From: CS3-C152 sp964347025
GTDB lineage: Archaea; Aenigmatarchaeota; Aenigmatarchaeia; QMZP01; QMZT01
Length of the DNA: 23,250 bases
Direction of reading: 5' to 3'
NCBI GenBank assembly: GCA_964347025.1
Contig: CAYFWU010000015.1
Coordinates: forward strand, 1-23,250
Shown: piece after piece, positions 1 to 6,544 of the stretch
Layout of the letters: every line of letters begins with the position of its first letter
How positions within the stretch are numbered: position 1 is the first letter of the stretch
Translations under genes and position numbers: made by a program
The notes under the pieces: generated by a model
Database searches by the model: none
Seen by the model: the letters and a program-made list of their open reading frames with translations, nothing else
Told to the model about the DNA's origin: nothing

Positions 1-72
1 GGGAAAGGCCATGCTGGTCGGACGTTTGAATGATTTGAAACCCTGCAGAACAACCTTTTCCAATCTCACCAT
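1..72 (-). CDS. smc: SMC-like chromosome segregation ATPase, N-terminal fragment (runs off the left edge)
   Basis: Reading leftwards from an ATG at 72-70, the complement encodes 24 residues that begin MVRLEKVVLQGFKSF. This is the usual start of SMC proteins (a basic residue, LEK, then a strand leading into GFKSF) just before the Walker A loop, which would lie outside the window. SMC ATPases form ring dimers that organise and segregate chromosomes. The fragment is too short to show any ATP-binding motif, so the call rests on this N-terminal signature alone. RecN or Rad50-like proteins are less likely because GFKSF is typical of SMC. The gene is divergent from the PIN gene at 139 and shares a 66-bp intergenic region with it. 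A TATA-like stretch on the minus strand at 86-94 or 111-119 could drive it. Confidence 0.72.
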   Translation of the reverse strand, partial: MVRLEKVVLQGFKSFKRPTSMAFP

Positions 73-85
73 ACCGATAACACCC

Positions 86-119
86 AATATAATACTATGT
101 TCTAAAACGTATTTATTTC
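86..119. promoter_or_regulatory. Divergent promoter region between smc and the PIN gene
   Basis: The plus-strand stretch ATTTATTTC at 111-119 is centred about 25 nt before the ATG at 139, the distance expected for a leaderless archaeal transcript. AT-rich sequence at 86-94 (AATATAATA) could serve the minus-strand smc gene. Both assignments are by eye. Confidence 0.4.
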
Positions 120-138
120 TGCTCGACAACAACTCGAT

Positions 139-428
139 ATGAAGGCTCTGTTGGACACGAATTTGCTCACGAATTTTCTCATGATACCCGGCGAATTCGG
201 GGTTGACATACTCTCTCAATTGCTCGGTCTGGGTTACACAGAGGTCTTCACAATAGAACTCGTTATCCGCGAACTGGAGAGGCTCGCTGTTTCCAAGGGA
301 AAGGAAGGAAGAAACGCAAGGATAGGACTGGAGTTCATAAGAAAGGGGGAAGTGGTTATTTTAAAGGCCGGAGGGTGGGAGGCGGATGATGAGATCCTCT
401 GTCTGGCGAAGACCAAGGAATACATCGC
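139..428 (+). CDS. PIN-domain nuclease, Fcf1/Utp24-like archaeal type, 3' end lost in the assembly gap
   Basis: The 96 visible residues show a PIN domain. They have D6 in LLDTN, E45 in the RELERLA segment and D83/D84 in an ADDEIL segment, which are three of the usual four acidic metal-binding positions. The fourth, normally in a TND motif about 10-15 residues further on, is missing because the sequence enters the N run. The phrases FLMIPGEFGVDI and RELERLA resemble archaeal homologues of the rRNA-processing nuclease Fcf1/Utp24 more than VapC toxins, and no antitoxin gene is adjacent. A role in pre-rRNA cleavage is therefore inferred. The first strand carries four extra residues from a 12-bp tandem duplication. 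The ATG at 139 sits about 25 nt after a TATA-like box. The apparent fusion to the following phosphatase is an artefact of reading through N. Confidence 0.75.
156..179 (+). repeat. 12-bp tandem duplication inside the PIN gene
   Basis: Positions 156-167 (CACGAATTTGCT) and 168-179 (CACGAATTTTCT) are direct neighbours and differ at one base. The duplication keeps the frame and adds four residues just after the first catalytic Asp, turning the usual DTNFLMIPG into DTNLLTNFLMIPG. Confidence 0.8.
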
Positions 429-438
429 NNNNNNNNNN
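429..438. other. Assembly gap of ten N
   Basis: Ten N separate two contigs. The true gap size is probably different, because the missing material must include the end of the PIN gene (roughly 30-50 codons by comparison with the family) and the first codons of the HAD phosphatase. Confidence 0.95.
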
Positions 439-1086
439 TACAAACTTGTTATGTTTGACGTTGACGGAACGTTAATAGATAATATAGAATTTATATGGGT
501 AACCCTCCACGAATTCTTCGATCTCCAGAATAATCCTGAGAGGATAAGGGCGAAGGAGGAATTCCTCTCCAAAAAGATAATCTATCAGCAGTGGGCTGAT
601 ATTGATACGGAGCTTCTTAAAAAACACGGAGCAAACAGGGAAACAATGCTGAAGGCGGTGGAGAGAGCAAAGGTGATGAGGGGAGCGATCGAGACCCTGA
701 AGGCCTTGAAAGAGAAAGGAATCAAAACCGCAATAATATCAGGGAGCATTGATTTCCTCATAGAAAAACTGATCCCGGATTACGAAGAATTTTTCGATCA
801 CGTATTCATAAACAAGATATCCTTCGACAGCAAGGGGGAGATCAGAGGAATAAAGGCAACGGAATATTATCTCGAGAAAAAGAAGACAGGACTGCTCAGG
901 ATATGCGAAGAGGAGGGGATACTCCCGAAGGAAACGATGTTCATTGGGGATCATGACAACGATGTCCACGTCGCAGAAGCCGCTGGATTCACGATCGCCT
1001 TCAACTCCAAATCCGAGGAATTGAATGAAGTCTCGGATGTCGTGATAAAGAAAAAAGATCTGAGGGAGATCCTGAAATATATATAA
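439..1086 (+). CDS. HAD-superfamily phosphatase, phosphoserine-phosphatase-like, 5' end lost in the assembly gap
   Basis: The fragment encodes 215 residues that start just before HAD motif I (FDVDGT, with nucleophile and acid Asp at fragment positions 7 and 9). Motif II is the Ser of AIISGS near 101, the motif III Lys lies near 148-149, and motif IV is GDHDND at 170-175, with two Asp for Mg2+ binding. The cap between motifs I and II is short and helical, as in phosphoserine phosphatase and related small-molecule phosphatases. Only a handful of N-terminal residues can be missing, because HAD proteins usually begin about five residues before this point. The substrate cannot be told from sequence: phosphoserine, a sugar phosphate or a nucleotide are all possible. 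The stop is TAA, 37 nt before hppA. Confidence 0.8.
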   Translation, partial: YKLVMFDVDGTLIDNIEFIWVTLHEFFDLQNNPERIRAKEEFLSKKIIYQQWADIDTELLKKHGANRETMLKAVERAKVMRGAIETLKALKEKGIKTAIISGSIDFLIEKLIPDYEEFFDHVFINKISFDSKGEIRGIKATEYYLEKKKTGLLRICEEEGILPKETMFIGDHDNDVHVAEAAGFTIAFNSKSEELNEVSDVVIKKKDLREILKYI

Positions 1087-1093
1087 ATTAGAT

Positions 1094-1102
1094 ATTATAA
1101 AA
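1094..1102 (+). promoter_or_regulatory. TATA-like box of hppA
   Basis: ATTATAAAA is centred about 26 nt before the ATG at 1124, which fits a leaderless transcript. It lies just after the HAD stop codon. Confidence 0.5.
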
Positions 1103-1123
1103 TAAGGAATAAAACGTGGTAGC

Positions 1124-3085
1124 ATGTTCGAATACCTTCCATGGATTGCCAGCGCACTAGCGATAGTGTTCGCAGCACTCCTCGCTTCTTCTATCAAGAA
1201 AAAACCCATCGGGACCGAGCGAATGAAGGAGATAGGGGGGTTCATCCAGAAAGGGGCGCTAACCTATCTCAACAAACAGTACAGATATCTTGTGGTTTTT
1301 GTAATAGTTGTCGCAGTCGTACTTTTCTTTCTGATCAACCCGAACACAGCGATAGCCTTTGTTATTGGAGCGTTCTTCTCTGCCCTCACTGGCAACATCG
1401 GAATGAGAATCGCCACTTCTGCCAACACCCGGACGGCTGAGAGCTGTCGCAACTCCCTGAACTCCGGATTACGAATAGCATTCTCCTCAGGGACGGTAAT
1501 GGGAATGTGCGTAGTGGGAATCGGGTTGCTGGGGGTTTCACTGATGTATCTGATCTTCCAGAACACCTCCATACTCTTCGGCTTCGGCTTCGGCGCTTCA
1601 AGCATCGCATTGTTCGCAAGGGTTGGAGGAGGGATCTACACGAAGGCAGCGGACGTGGGAGCCGACCTGGTAGGGAAGGTGGAGAAAGGGATTCCTGAGG
1701 ATGACCCGAGAAACCCTGCCGTGATAGCTGACAACGTCGGAGATAATGTAGGGGATGTCGCCGGGATGGGAGCAGACCTCTTCGAGAGTTACGTTGATTC
1801 CATAATCGCGACCATGGCGATTGGTGTCGTCCTATCATCGATCTACAATGCTGTTGTTCTTCCCATGGCAATAGCAGGACTTGGAATAATAGTCTCAATA
1901 ATCGGGACGTTCTTCGTGCGGACCAAGGAAGGGAGTAACCCTCACAACGCGCTGAACAAGGGGATATTCGCATCCGCCATCCTTATGTTCATTCTTTCAT
2001 ACTTTTTGATTGTCTACGTCTCAGGTCCTGGCGCTGTCAATCTGTGGTATGCAACTGTCTCGGGACTCGTGGCAGGAATAATAATAGGGCTGATAACTGA
2101 ATACTACACCTCGGAAAGCCGGGGACCGGCAAGATCAATCGCTGAAGCAGCCCAGACAGGATCGGCGACAGACATCATCGCAGGACTAGCGGTGGGAATG
2201 AAATCAACCGCTGTCCCTGTCATCGCTGTGGGAGCTGCAATGATGATCTCCTATTACTTCGCCGGTTTGTACGGGATTGCTATCGCTGCCGTGGGTATGC
2301 TCTCCACGCTGGGGATAACGTTGGCGACTGATACGTACGGACCTGTCGCGGACAATGCAGCCGGCATTTCGGAGATGGCAGGTCTTGGCAAGGAGATAAG
2401 AGAGCGCTGCGAATCCCTGGATGCCGTAGGAAATACAACAGCCGCGATAGGAAAGGGCTTCGCAATAGGTTCTGCCGCACTCACAGCTTTAGCTTTGTTC
2501 GCTGTTTACGGAACCACTGTTGGTCTGACCTCGATCTCCCTGCTGAACCCAGCGGTGGTTACGGGATTGTTCATAGGAGCTCTCCTCCCATTCCTCTTTT
2601 CAGCGTTCACAATGAACGCGGTCGGCAAGGCAGCCTACCAGATAGTGAACGAGGTCCGCAGGCAGTTCAAACATATAAAGGGAATCATGTCAGGAAAGGG
2701 GAAACCGAACTATGAAAAGTGCATAGAGATCTCTACCCAGGCCGCCCTGAAAGAAATGATAGTTCCCAGCCTGCTCGCGATCCTGGCTCCCATAGTTGTC
2801 GGCAGGGCACTCGGACCAGAGGCCCTAGGAGGAATGCTTGGAGGGGCGATTGCTTCCGGCTTCTTGCTCGCCCTGTTCATGGCCAACGCTGGCGGCGCCT
2901 GGGACAACGCGAAAAAATATATAGAGAAGGGAAATCTTGGTGGAAAGGGATCAGACACGCATAAAGCAGCCGTCGTAGGCGACACGGTAGGAGATCCGTT
3001 CAAGGACACTGCAGGTCCTTCTCTGAACATCCTGATAAAACTGATGTCGATCGTTGCCCTGGTTTTCGCTCCGTTGTTTATATAG
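1124..3085 (+). CDS. hppA: Membrane-bound, ion-pumping pyrophosphatase, K+-dependent type
   Basis: This 653-residue integral membrane protein hydrolyses pyrophosphate and couples it to H+ or Na+ export. The active-site signatures are intact: GGGIYTKAADVGADLVGKVE at 168-187, then DDPRNPA and the DNVGDNVGD block at 203-211 that binds Mg-PPi. GNTTAAIG at 436-443 has Ala at the position that is Lys in K+-independent enzymes, and Gly where those have Thr, so the protein belongs to the K+-dependent class. E221 in LFESY is in the place used by Na+-pumping members, whereas plant-type H+ pumps have the gating Glu one helical turn later. Na+ transport is therefore a reasonable but unproven inference. 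The C-terminal Asp/Lys motifs (GDTVGDPFKDTAGPS) are also present. The length is normal for prokaryotic members. The last 8 bp overlap the 3' end of the convergent lipoprotein gene. Confidence 0.95.
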   Translation: MFEYLPWIASALAIVFAALLASSIKKKPIGTERMKEIGGFIQKGALTYLNKQYRYLVVFVIVVAVVLFFLINPNTAIAFVIGAFFSALTGNIGMRIATSANTRTAESCRNSLNSGLRIAFSSGTVMGMCVVGIGLLGVSLMYLIFQNTSILFGFGFGASSIALFARVGGGIYTKAADVGADLVGKVEKGIPEDDPRNPAVIADNVGDNVGDVAGMGADLFESYVDSIIATMAIGVVLSSIYNAVVLPMAIAGLGIIVSIIGTFFVRTKEGSNPHNALNKGIFASAILMFILSYFLIVYVSGPGAVNLWYATVSGLVAGIIIGLITEYYTSESRGPARSIAEAAQTGSATDIIAGLAVGMKSTAVPVIAVGAAMMISYYFAGLYGIAIAAVGMLSTLGITLATDTYGPVADNAAGISEMAGLGKEIRERCESLDAVGNTTAAIGKGFAIGSAALTALALFAVYGTTVGLTSISLLNPAVVTGLFIGALLPFLFSAFTMNAVGKAAYQIVNEVRRQFKHIKGIMSGKGKPNYEKCIEISTQAALKEMIVPSLLAILAPIVVGRALGPEALGGMLGGAIASGFLLALFMANAGGAWDNAKKYIEKGNLGGKGSDTHKAAVVGDTVGDPFKDTAGPSLNILIKLMSIVALVFAPLFI

Positions 3086-3722
3086 GCAGTTTTGGTGGTA
3101 CTGATTCGTTGGGGTAAGTCTGATTTCCAGGGACCCTGACCAATATCCAAATCTTATGATCCCTTTCCCTTATTTCCTCTATGATTTCTCCTTCACCTGT
3201 AGCAGGAACATACCAATACTCATTATAAGCCACGTGCAGGGCCTTAAATTTTGTTTCATAATCTCCAGGTTCCAATTCCGATGGTAACCTTACAGTATAA
3301 TTTAATATTTTGGTTTCATTCTGCTTCAGGAGAACCCATCCTCCTGAACTCAAATTTATGATCTCATCCAGACCATCCTCTGTATGGAATTCGATTTCAG
3401 CATCGCTTTTAATCCCTGTCTTCCCATCAATTTCATACGTTCCGTTAGTTCCATATCTCCTGTTCATCATAACAACGCAAAATTTAACTTCTTTATCAGG
3501 GACAAAATCTATCACCACAAACCCTCTACCGGGCAGTACAGGGTCCAGATTTTTCAAAGGAGGGCTGGTTCTTGTAATACCGGAACCACCTCCTATGCTT
3601 CCAGGGAACCAGCTTGTGTCCATATATATTTCTATATCGCACCCATCCTCTACTTGTTCTGTTGCCAGACAACCAGAAATAACCAAAATTGAAGCGATCA
3701 AGAATAAAGGAATATATCTCAT
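3078..3722 (-). CDS. Predicted secreted lipoprotein, family unknown
   Basis: The 214-residue protein starts with a hydrophobic signal peptide ending in a lipobox, LVISGC, so Cys18 is the likely lipid-modified residue after cleavage. The mature part is rich in predicted beta strands and has six N-X-S/T sequons (for example NGT, NLS, NET, NYT), as expected for a protein exposed outside the membrane. A transglutaminase- or protease-like active site is not evident, and I do not recognise the fold. The plus-strand open frames over the same region lack such organisation. The gene ends inside the 3' end of hppA (8-bp convergent overlap). The minus-strand T-rich stretch at 3744-3753 could act as its TATA box, about 27 nt upstream, although it is a poor match. 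Its function may be substrate binding or an envelope role, but nothing in the sequence decides this. Confidence 0.7.
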   Translation of the reverse strand: MRYIPLFLIASILVISGCLATEQVEDGCDIEIYMDTSWFPGSIGGGSGITRTSPPLKNLDPVLPGRGFVVIDFVPDKEVKFCVVMMNRRYGTNGTYEIDGKTGIKSDAEIEFHTEDGLDEIINLSSGGWVLLKQNETKILNYTVRLPSELEPGDYETKFKALHVAYNEYWYVPATGEGEIIEEIRERDHKIWILVRVPGNQTYPNESVPPKLPI

Positions 3723-3751
3723 ATTTTAATTTTATTGTTCCATCTAAAAAA

Positions 3752-3761
3752 ACCTTTTTAA
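3752..3761 (+). promoter_or_regulatory. TATA-like box of mtnA
   Basis: The stretch CCTTTTTAAC is centred about 26 nt before the ATG at 3783. The same CTTTTTA core recurs before several other genes of this window (5504, 8642, 10189). Confidence 0.5.
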
Positions 3762-3782
3762 CCCTGAAACCATCCTAATTTT

Positions 3783-4772
3783 ATGCTCGTGGACGGAAAA
3801 CACTACCGGACTGTCTGGTTCGAGGATGACAAAGTAAAAATGATAGACCAGCGAATCCTTCCGAACGAATTCAAAATAGTAGAACTGGCGAATGTGAACG
3901 AGGTCGCGGACGCGATCAGGAACATGATCGTTCGCGGAGCTCCAGCAATCGGAGCGACAGGAGCGTACGGGATCGCGCTTGCCACGATAAGAAAGGAAGG
4001 CATCCGCGAATCCTCTGAAACCCTGAGAAAAACCAGACCCACAGCTTATGATTTGTTCCATGGGATAGAATATGTCCTTAAAGAGATGGAGAACAAAAAG
4101 GATCCCCTGAAGGCCTCCGAAACCTACGCGAATCTTTCGATAGAGGCCTGCAAGAAGATCGGAGAGCATGGAGCCTCCCTGATCAAGGATGGATTTCGCA
4201 TACTTACCCATTGTAATGCCGGCTGGCTTGCATGCGTGGACTGGGGAACAGCTCTGTCCCCGATTTATTTCGCGAAAAGACAGAGAAAGCAGATGTTCGT
4301 TTACGTCGACGAGACCCGTCCGAGACTCCAGGGAGCGAGGCTCACATCATGGGAACTGATGAACGAGGAGATCTCACATTCCGTGATCGCTGACAACGCC
4401 GCAGGTCACTTCATGCGGACGAAGGAAATAGATCTTGTTATCGTGGGAGCGGACAGGGTCGCCAAGAACGGGGATTTCGCGAACAAGATCGGAACTTATG
4501 AAAAGGCGGTCCTGGCGAAGGAGAACGGAATCCCTTTTTACGTGGCAGCTCCCAGATCAACTATAGATCTCTCCTGCGAATCAGGGGAGAAAATCCCGAT
4601 AGAGGAGCGCGAAGAGGACGAGGTTCATTTTGTTGGGAACGAGAGGGTGACGCCTGACGGATCTAAAGCGAGGAATCCGGCCTTCGACGTTACGCCTTCT
4701 AAATTCGTGACAGGGGTAATAACAGAGAAGGGGATTTTAAAACCGGGAAAAATACGTAAAACATTTTCTTAG
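3783..4772 (+). CDS. mtnA: S-methyl-5-thioribose-1-phosphate isomerase (MtnA)
   Basis: This 329-residue enzyme of the MtnA/eIF2B-alpha-like family opens methylthioribose-1-phosphate to methylthioribulose-1-phosphate in salvage of methylthioadenosine from polyamine and SAM metabolism. Family signatures are intact: RGAPAIG at 51-57, the catalytic Cys144 in THCNAG, the catalytic Asp224 in GADRV, and NKIGTY at 234-239 in the phosphate site. The length is close to the family norm of about 340-370. Related archaeal enzymes act on 5-deoxyribose-1-phosphate, and ribose-1,5-bisphosphate isomerase is a more distant relative, but CNAG plus GADRV fits MtnA best. The ATG at 3783 sits 26 nt after a TATA-like box. 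No mtnP or mtnK is nearby. An aldolase and a dehydrogenase lie 1-2 kb downstream (5755 and 6858). Confidence 0.92.
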   Translation: MLVDGKHYRTVWFEDDKVKMIDQRILPNEFKIVELANVNEVADAIRNMIVRGAPAIGATGAYGIALATIRKEGIRESSETLRKTRPTAYDLFHGIEYVLKEMENKKDPLKASETYANLSIEACKKIGEHGASLIKDGFRILTHCNAGWLACVDWGTALSPIYFAKRQRKQMFVYVDETRPRLQGARLTSWELMNEEISHSVIADNAAGHFMRTKEIDLVIVGADRVAKNGDFANKIGTYEKAVLAKENGIPFYVAAPRSTIDLSCESGEKIPIEEREEDEVHFVGNERVTPDGSKARNPAFDVTPSKFVTGVITEKGILKPGKIRKTFS

Positions 4773-4792
4773 TTTGAACAATATAGGTTTTA

Positions 4793-5059
4793 TCAGGAAT
4801 CCTTAATTTCTGAAATTTTTACTTCAACAACGTATCGCAAATTATTTTTCTTGAATTCAAAGGAGACCCCTCCCCCCATTTTTTCAGTGATCTCCATCTC
4901 CTTCCCGCATTCAGGGCACCTGCCTAACGCTGTGTCCTCATCCTCCTCGTAATGAATAGGAACGATTGGGTTATGGAAGGCGTCGTAGAAGTCATTTAAC
5001 GTACCTTTGTAATCACAATCCTGATTTGGGCATTTGTATTCTTTCTCATCAATCCCCAT
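4793..5059 (-). CDS. Small zinc-ribbon protein, function unknown
   Basis: This 88-residue protein has two cysteine pairs, C10-x4-C15 and C48-PE-C51, which would bind one zinc as a ribbon. The linker between the knuckles is long (32 residues) and acidic (HYEEDEDTA). After the ribbon comes a short beta-strand region ending KISEIKDS. Nothing identifies a partner. Zinc ribbons of this kind occur in transcription and translation factors and in many uncharacterised archaeal proteins. The gene faces mtnA tail to tail and is divergent from the gene at 5133. A minus-strand TATA-like stretch at 5081-5091 is 27 nt from its ATG. Confidence 0.7.
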   Translation of the reverse strand: MGIDEKEYKCPNQDCDYKGTLNDFYDAFHNPIVPIHYEEDEDTALGRCPECGKEMEITEKMGGGVSFEFKKNNLRYVVEVKISEIKDS

Positions 5060-5080
5060 TGGATCCCACAGAATTCCGTA

Positions 5081-5112
5081 TATTTTATATTTGGTTGTTC
5101 ACATTTTTATAT
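5081..5112. promoter_or_regulatory. Divergent promoter pair for the genes at 5059 (minus) and 5133 (plus)
   Basis: TATTTTATATT at 5081-5091, read on the complement, lies 27 nt before the minus-strand ATG at 5059. TTTTTATA at 5104-5111 lies 25 nt before the plus-strand ATG at 5133. Both spacings fit leaderless transcripts. Confidence 0.55.
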
Positions 5113-5132
5113 CTGTTCGCAAATCTAAATTA

Positions 5133-5486
5133 ATGACTGAAGAGGAAGAGAAAAAGAAGAAAAAGTACGAAGGGACTGAGGAAAAGAAAGAAATAGAAGA
5201 AGAGTTTAAGGAAGGCCAAGAGGCCCCGAAAGAAGAAAAATTGGAAGAGGGAATGTATGAAAGAGGGGAGGAGAAGGCAGAGGAAACCCCAGAAAAGGGG
5301 GTAGAAGGAGCCTCCAAAGAAACAAAGGCAAAGGAAGAGCCAATAAAGGGGTACAGGGGCGCTAAATCGGAGAAAGAACACCCCGTAAAACAGTATAAAG
5401 ATTTCAAGCAAAAGATTGAGGAAGAGCATCGCTCCAGGGAGAAAAAGGGTAAAGAGAAAGAGGATGAAGAATCCGAAACCGTGTAA
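5133..5486 (+). CDS. Glu/Lys-rich low-complexity protein, function unknown
   Basis: The 117-residue protein is built almost entirely of charged residues: I count 38 Glu and 26 Lys, 55 per cent of the total. No cysteine, membrane segment or globular motif is visible, so it is probably disordered or forms a single long helix. An in-frame ATG exists further upstream at 5034, but the ATG at 5133 is chosen because a TATA-like box lies 25 nt before it and the upstream extension would overlap the divergent zinc-ribbon gene. The plus strand here is almost pure purine, which explains the long antisense frames. A coding role is likely but not certain. Proteins of this composition often act as nucleic-acid- or ribosome-associated factors, but that is no more than a guess. 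Confidence 0.55.
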   Translation: MTEEEEKKKKKYEGTEEKKEIEEEFKEGQEAPKEEKLEEGMYERGEEKAEETPEKGVEGASKETKAKEEPIKGYRGAKSEKEHPVKQYKDFKQKIEEEHRSREKKGKEKEDEESETV

Positions 5487-5503
5487 ACAAGGTCAATGAT
5501 AAC

Positions 5504-5513
5504 CTTTTTATTT
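5504..5513 (+). promoter_or_regulatory. TATA-like box of the 5534-7880 operon
   Basis: CTTTTTATTT is centred about 25 nt before the ATG at 5534. It is the only good promoter candidate for the four tightly packed genes that follow. Confidence 0.55.
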
Positions 5514-5533
5514 CCAAAGAGATTTCTTTTATT

Positions 5534-5749
5534 ATGCCTATAGATGGGTTTGTCGATTACAGGAAAAGGGAGTTTTGCAATGACGTTCGCTGTCCTGTGC
5601 AGGTGGAGCTGAACAAACAGAAAGAAGGATCGGAAGAATACGAAAGAATCCGGAAGACCTGCAGTGAATCCTGCAGGTTCACGACCTGGCAATTCCATCA
5701 CTGGCTTATAGATAAAGGTTATTTAATAATCAGGCCTAAAGGAGGTTGA
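5534..5749 (+). CDS. Small four-cysteine protein, conserved type, possible metal or Fe-S binder
   Basis: The 71-residue protein has C15-x4-C20 (FCNDVRCPVQ) and C43-x3-C47 (CSESC), followed by an aromatic, histidine-rich tail TTWQFHHWLIDKGYLIIRP. I recall similar small proteins from anaerobic bacteria and archaea, all uncharacterised, but I cannot name a family. Four cysteines in two pairs could hold zinc or a small Fe-S cluster. It is the first gene of a four-gene operon. Its last codons, encoding Lys-Gly-Gly, spell a complete Shine-Dalgarno sequence for the following aldolase gene, so translation of the two is probably coupled. Confidence 0.75.
   Translation: MPIDGFVDYRKREFCNDVRCPVQVELNKQKEGSEEYERIRKTCSESCRFTTWQFHHWLIDKGYLIIRPKGG
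5741..5746 (+). promoter_or_regulatory. Shine-Dalgarno site GGAGGT that fixes the start of the LsrF-family gene
   Basis: GGAGGT ends 8 nt before the ATG at 5755. A TTG at 5746 opens the same frame three codons earlier but overlaps this site, so ATG 5755 is the better start. Confidence 0.75.
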
Positions 5750-5754
5750 TAGTT

Positions 5755-6540
5755 ATGGACTGGGGCATGAGAAATAGATTGTCAAAAATAATAAACCCGG
5801 AAACAGGGAGAACATTGATGCTCGCGGTGGACCACGGATACTTCATGGGTCCGACCACGGGTCTGAAGAATTTCAGGAAGGCGGTCGAACCGCTCACCCC
5901 CTACGCTGACACGCTTTTCGCCACGAGGGGGATGGTGAGGAAATGTATAGACCCGAACACGAAAATTCCAATAATGCTCCGCGCTTCAGGGGGGACGAGC
6001 ATAATAGGCAAAGAACTCCTCCACGAAGGGATAACCGTCCCGGTAGAGGAGATGATAAGGATGAACGCCGTGGGTTTCGGATATTCAATTACGGTTGGCA
6101 TGGAATGGGAGAGAGACACGATCCTTGATTTCTCGAAGCTTGTGGACGAGGCTGAAAAATACGGGATGATCGCGATGGCTGTCACTGCCGTAGGCAAGGA
6201 TCTCGGCAGAGACGAACGTTACCTCTCGCTGGCCTGTCGAATAGCGGCAGAACACGGGGCGAACATCGTGAAGACATACTACTGCAACAATTTCGAAAAG
6301 GTGGTTGAATCCTGCCCTGTTCCGATAGTGATGGCAGGGGGAAAGAAGATGCCCGAGCTGGACGCCCTCAAGATGGCCTACAACGCCCTTAAAGCGGGAG
6401 CGGTCGGGGTGGACATGGGAAGAAACATCTTCCAGTCAAGCGATCCTGTCGCAATGATACAGGCGGTTCGAAAGCTTATACACGAGAACGCCAAACCTCA
6501 GGAAGCCTACGAATTATTCAGAAAGAAAAAGAGGAAGTGA
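5755..6540 (+). CDS. lsrF: LsrF/DhnA-family class I aldolase or thiolase
   Basis: The 261-residue TIM-barrel protein matches the LsrF branch of the DhnA/class I aldolase family along its whole length. It has LAVDHGYFMGPTTGL at 23-37 with Asp26, IVKTYY at 171-176 with the likely Schiff-base Lys173, the IVMAGGKK phosphate loop at 191-198, and GVDMGRNIFQSSDP near 218-231. In enteric bacteria LsrF cleaves phospho-AI-2 (3-hydroxy-5-phosphonooxypentane-2,4-dione). Archaeal members are often annotated the same way although no AI-2 system is present, and the family also includes archaeal fructose-bisphosphate aldolases. None of the other lsr genes (transporter, kinase, repressor) is in the window, so a quorum-signal role is unlikely. 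Context with a dehydrogenase and mtnA suggests cleavage of a sugar phosphate to a DHAP-like product, which is inference. Confidence 0.85.
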   Translation: MDWGMRNRLSKIINPETGRTLMLAVDHGYFMGPTTGLKNFRKAVEPLTPYADTLFATRGMVRKCIDPNTKIPIMLRASGGTSIIGKELLHEGITVPVEEMIRMNAVGFGYSITVGMEWERDTILDFSKLVDEAEKYGMIAMAVTAVGKDLGRDERYLSLACRIAAEHGANIVKTYYCNNFEKVVESCPVPIVMAGGKKMPELDALKMAYNALKAGAVGVDMGRNIFQSSDPVAMIQAVRKLIHENAKPQEAYELFRKKKRK

Positions 6541-6544
6541 TCGC

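Noticed and set aside
139..428. VapC toxin of a toxin-antitoxin pair
   Set aside because: There is no small antitoxin gene upstream, and the sequence features favour the Fcf1/Utp24-like PIN group.
139..1086. A single 315-residue PIN-HAD fusion gene
   Set aside because: It is read through ten N of arbitrary length. The two halves are separate known domain types, each truncated at the gap.
739..1245. 168-residue minus-strand open frame
   Set aside because: It is a shadow of the HAD gene and the start of hppA and has no recognisable domain.
1386..1973. 195-residue minus-strand open frame inside hppA
   Set aside because: It has an Arg/Ser/Leu-rich composition typical of an antisense frame, and hppA on the plus strand is unmistakable.
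3310..3729. 139-residue plus-strand frame opposite the lipoprotein
   Set aside because: The minus-strand frame has a signal peptide with a lipobox and sequons, while the plus-strand frame shows no motif.
5099..5701. 200-residue Ser/Phe-rich minus-strand frame
   Set aside because: It is the complement of the purine-rich gene and the small cysteine protein, and its homopolymeric Phe/Ser composition is an artefact.
5755..6540. AI-2 quorum-sensing (lsr) system
   Set aside because: Only the LsrF-type enzyme is present. The transporter, kinase and regulator genes of the lsr operon are absent from the window, so the family name should not be read as function.
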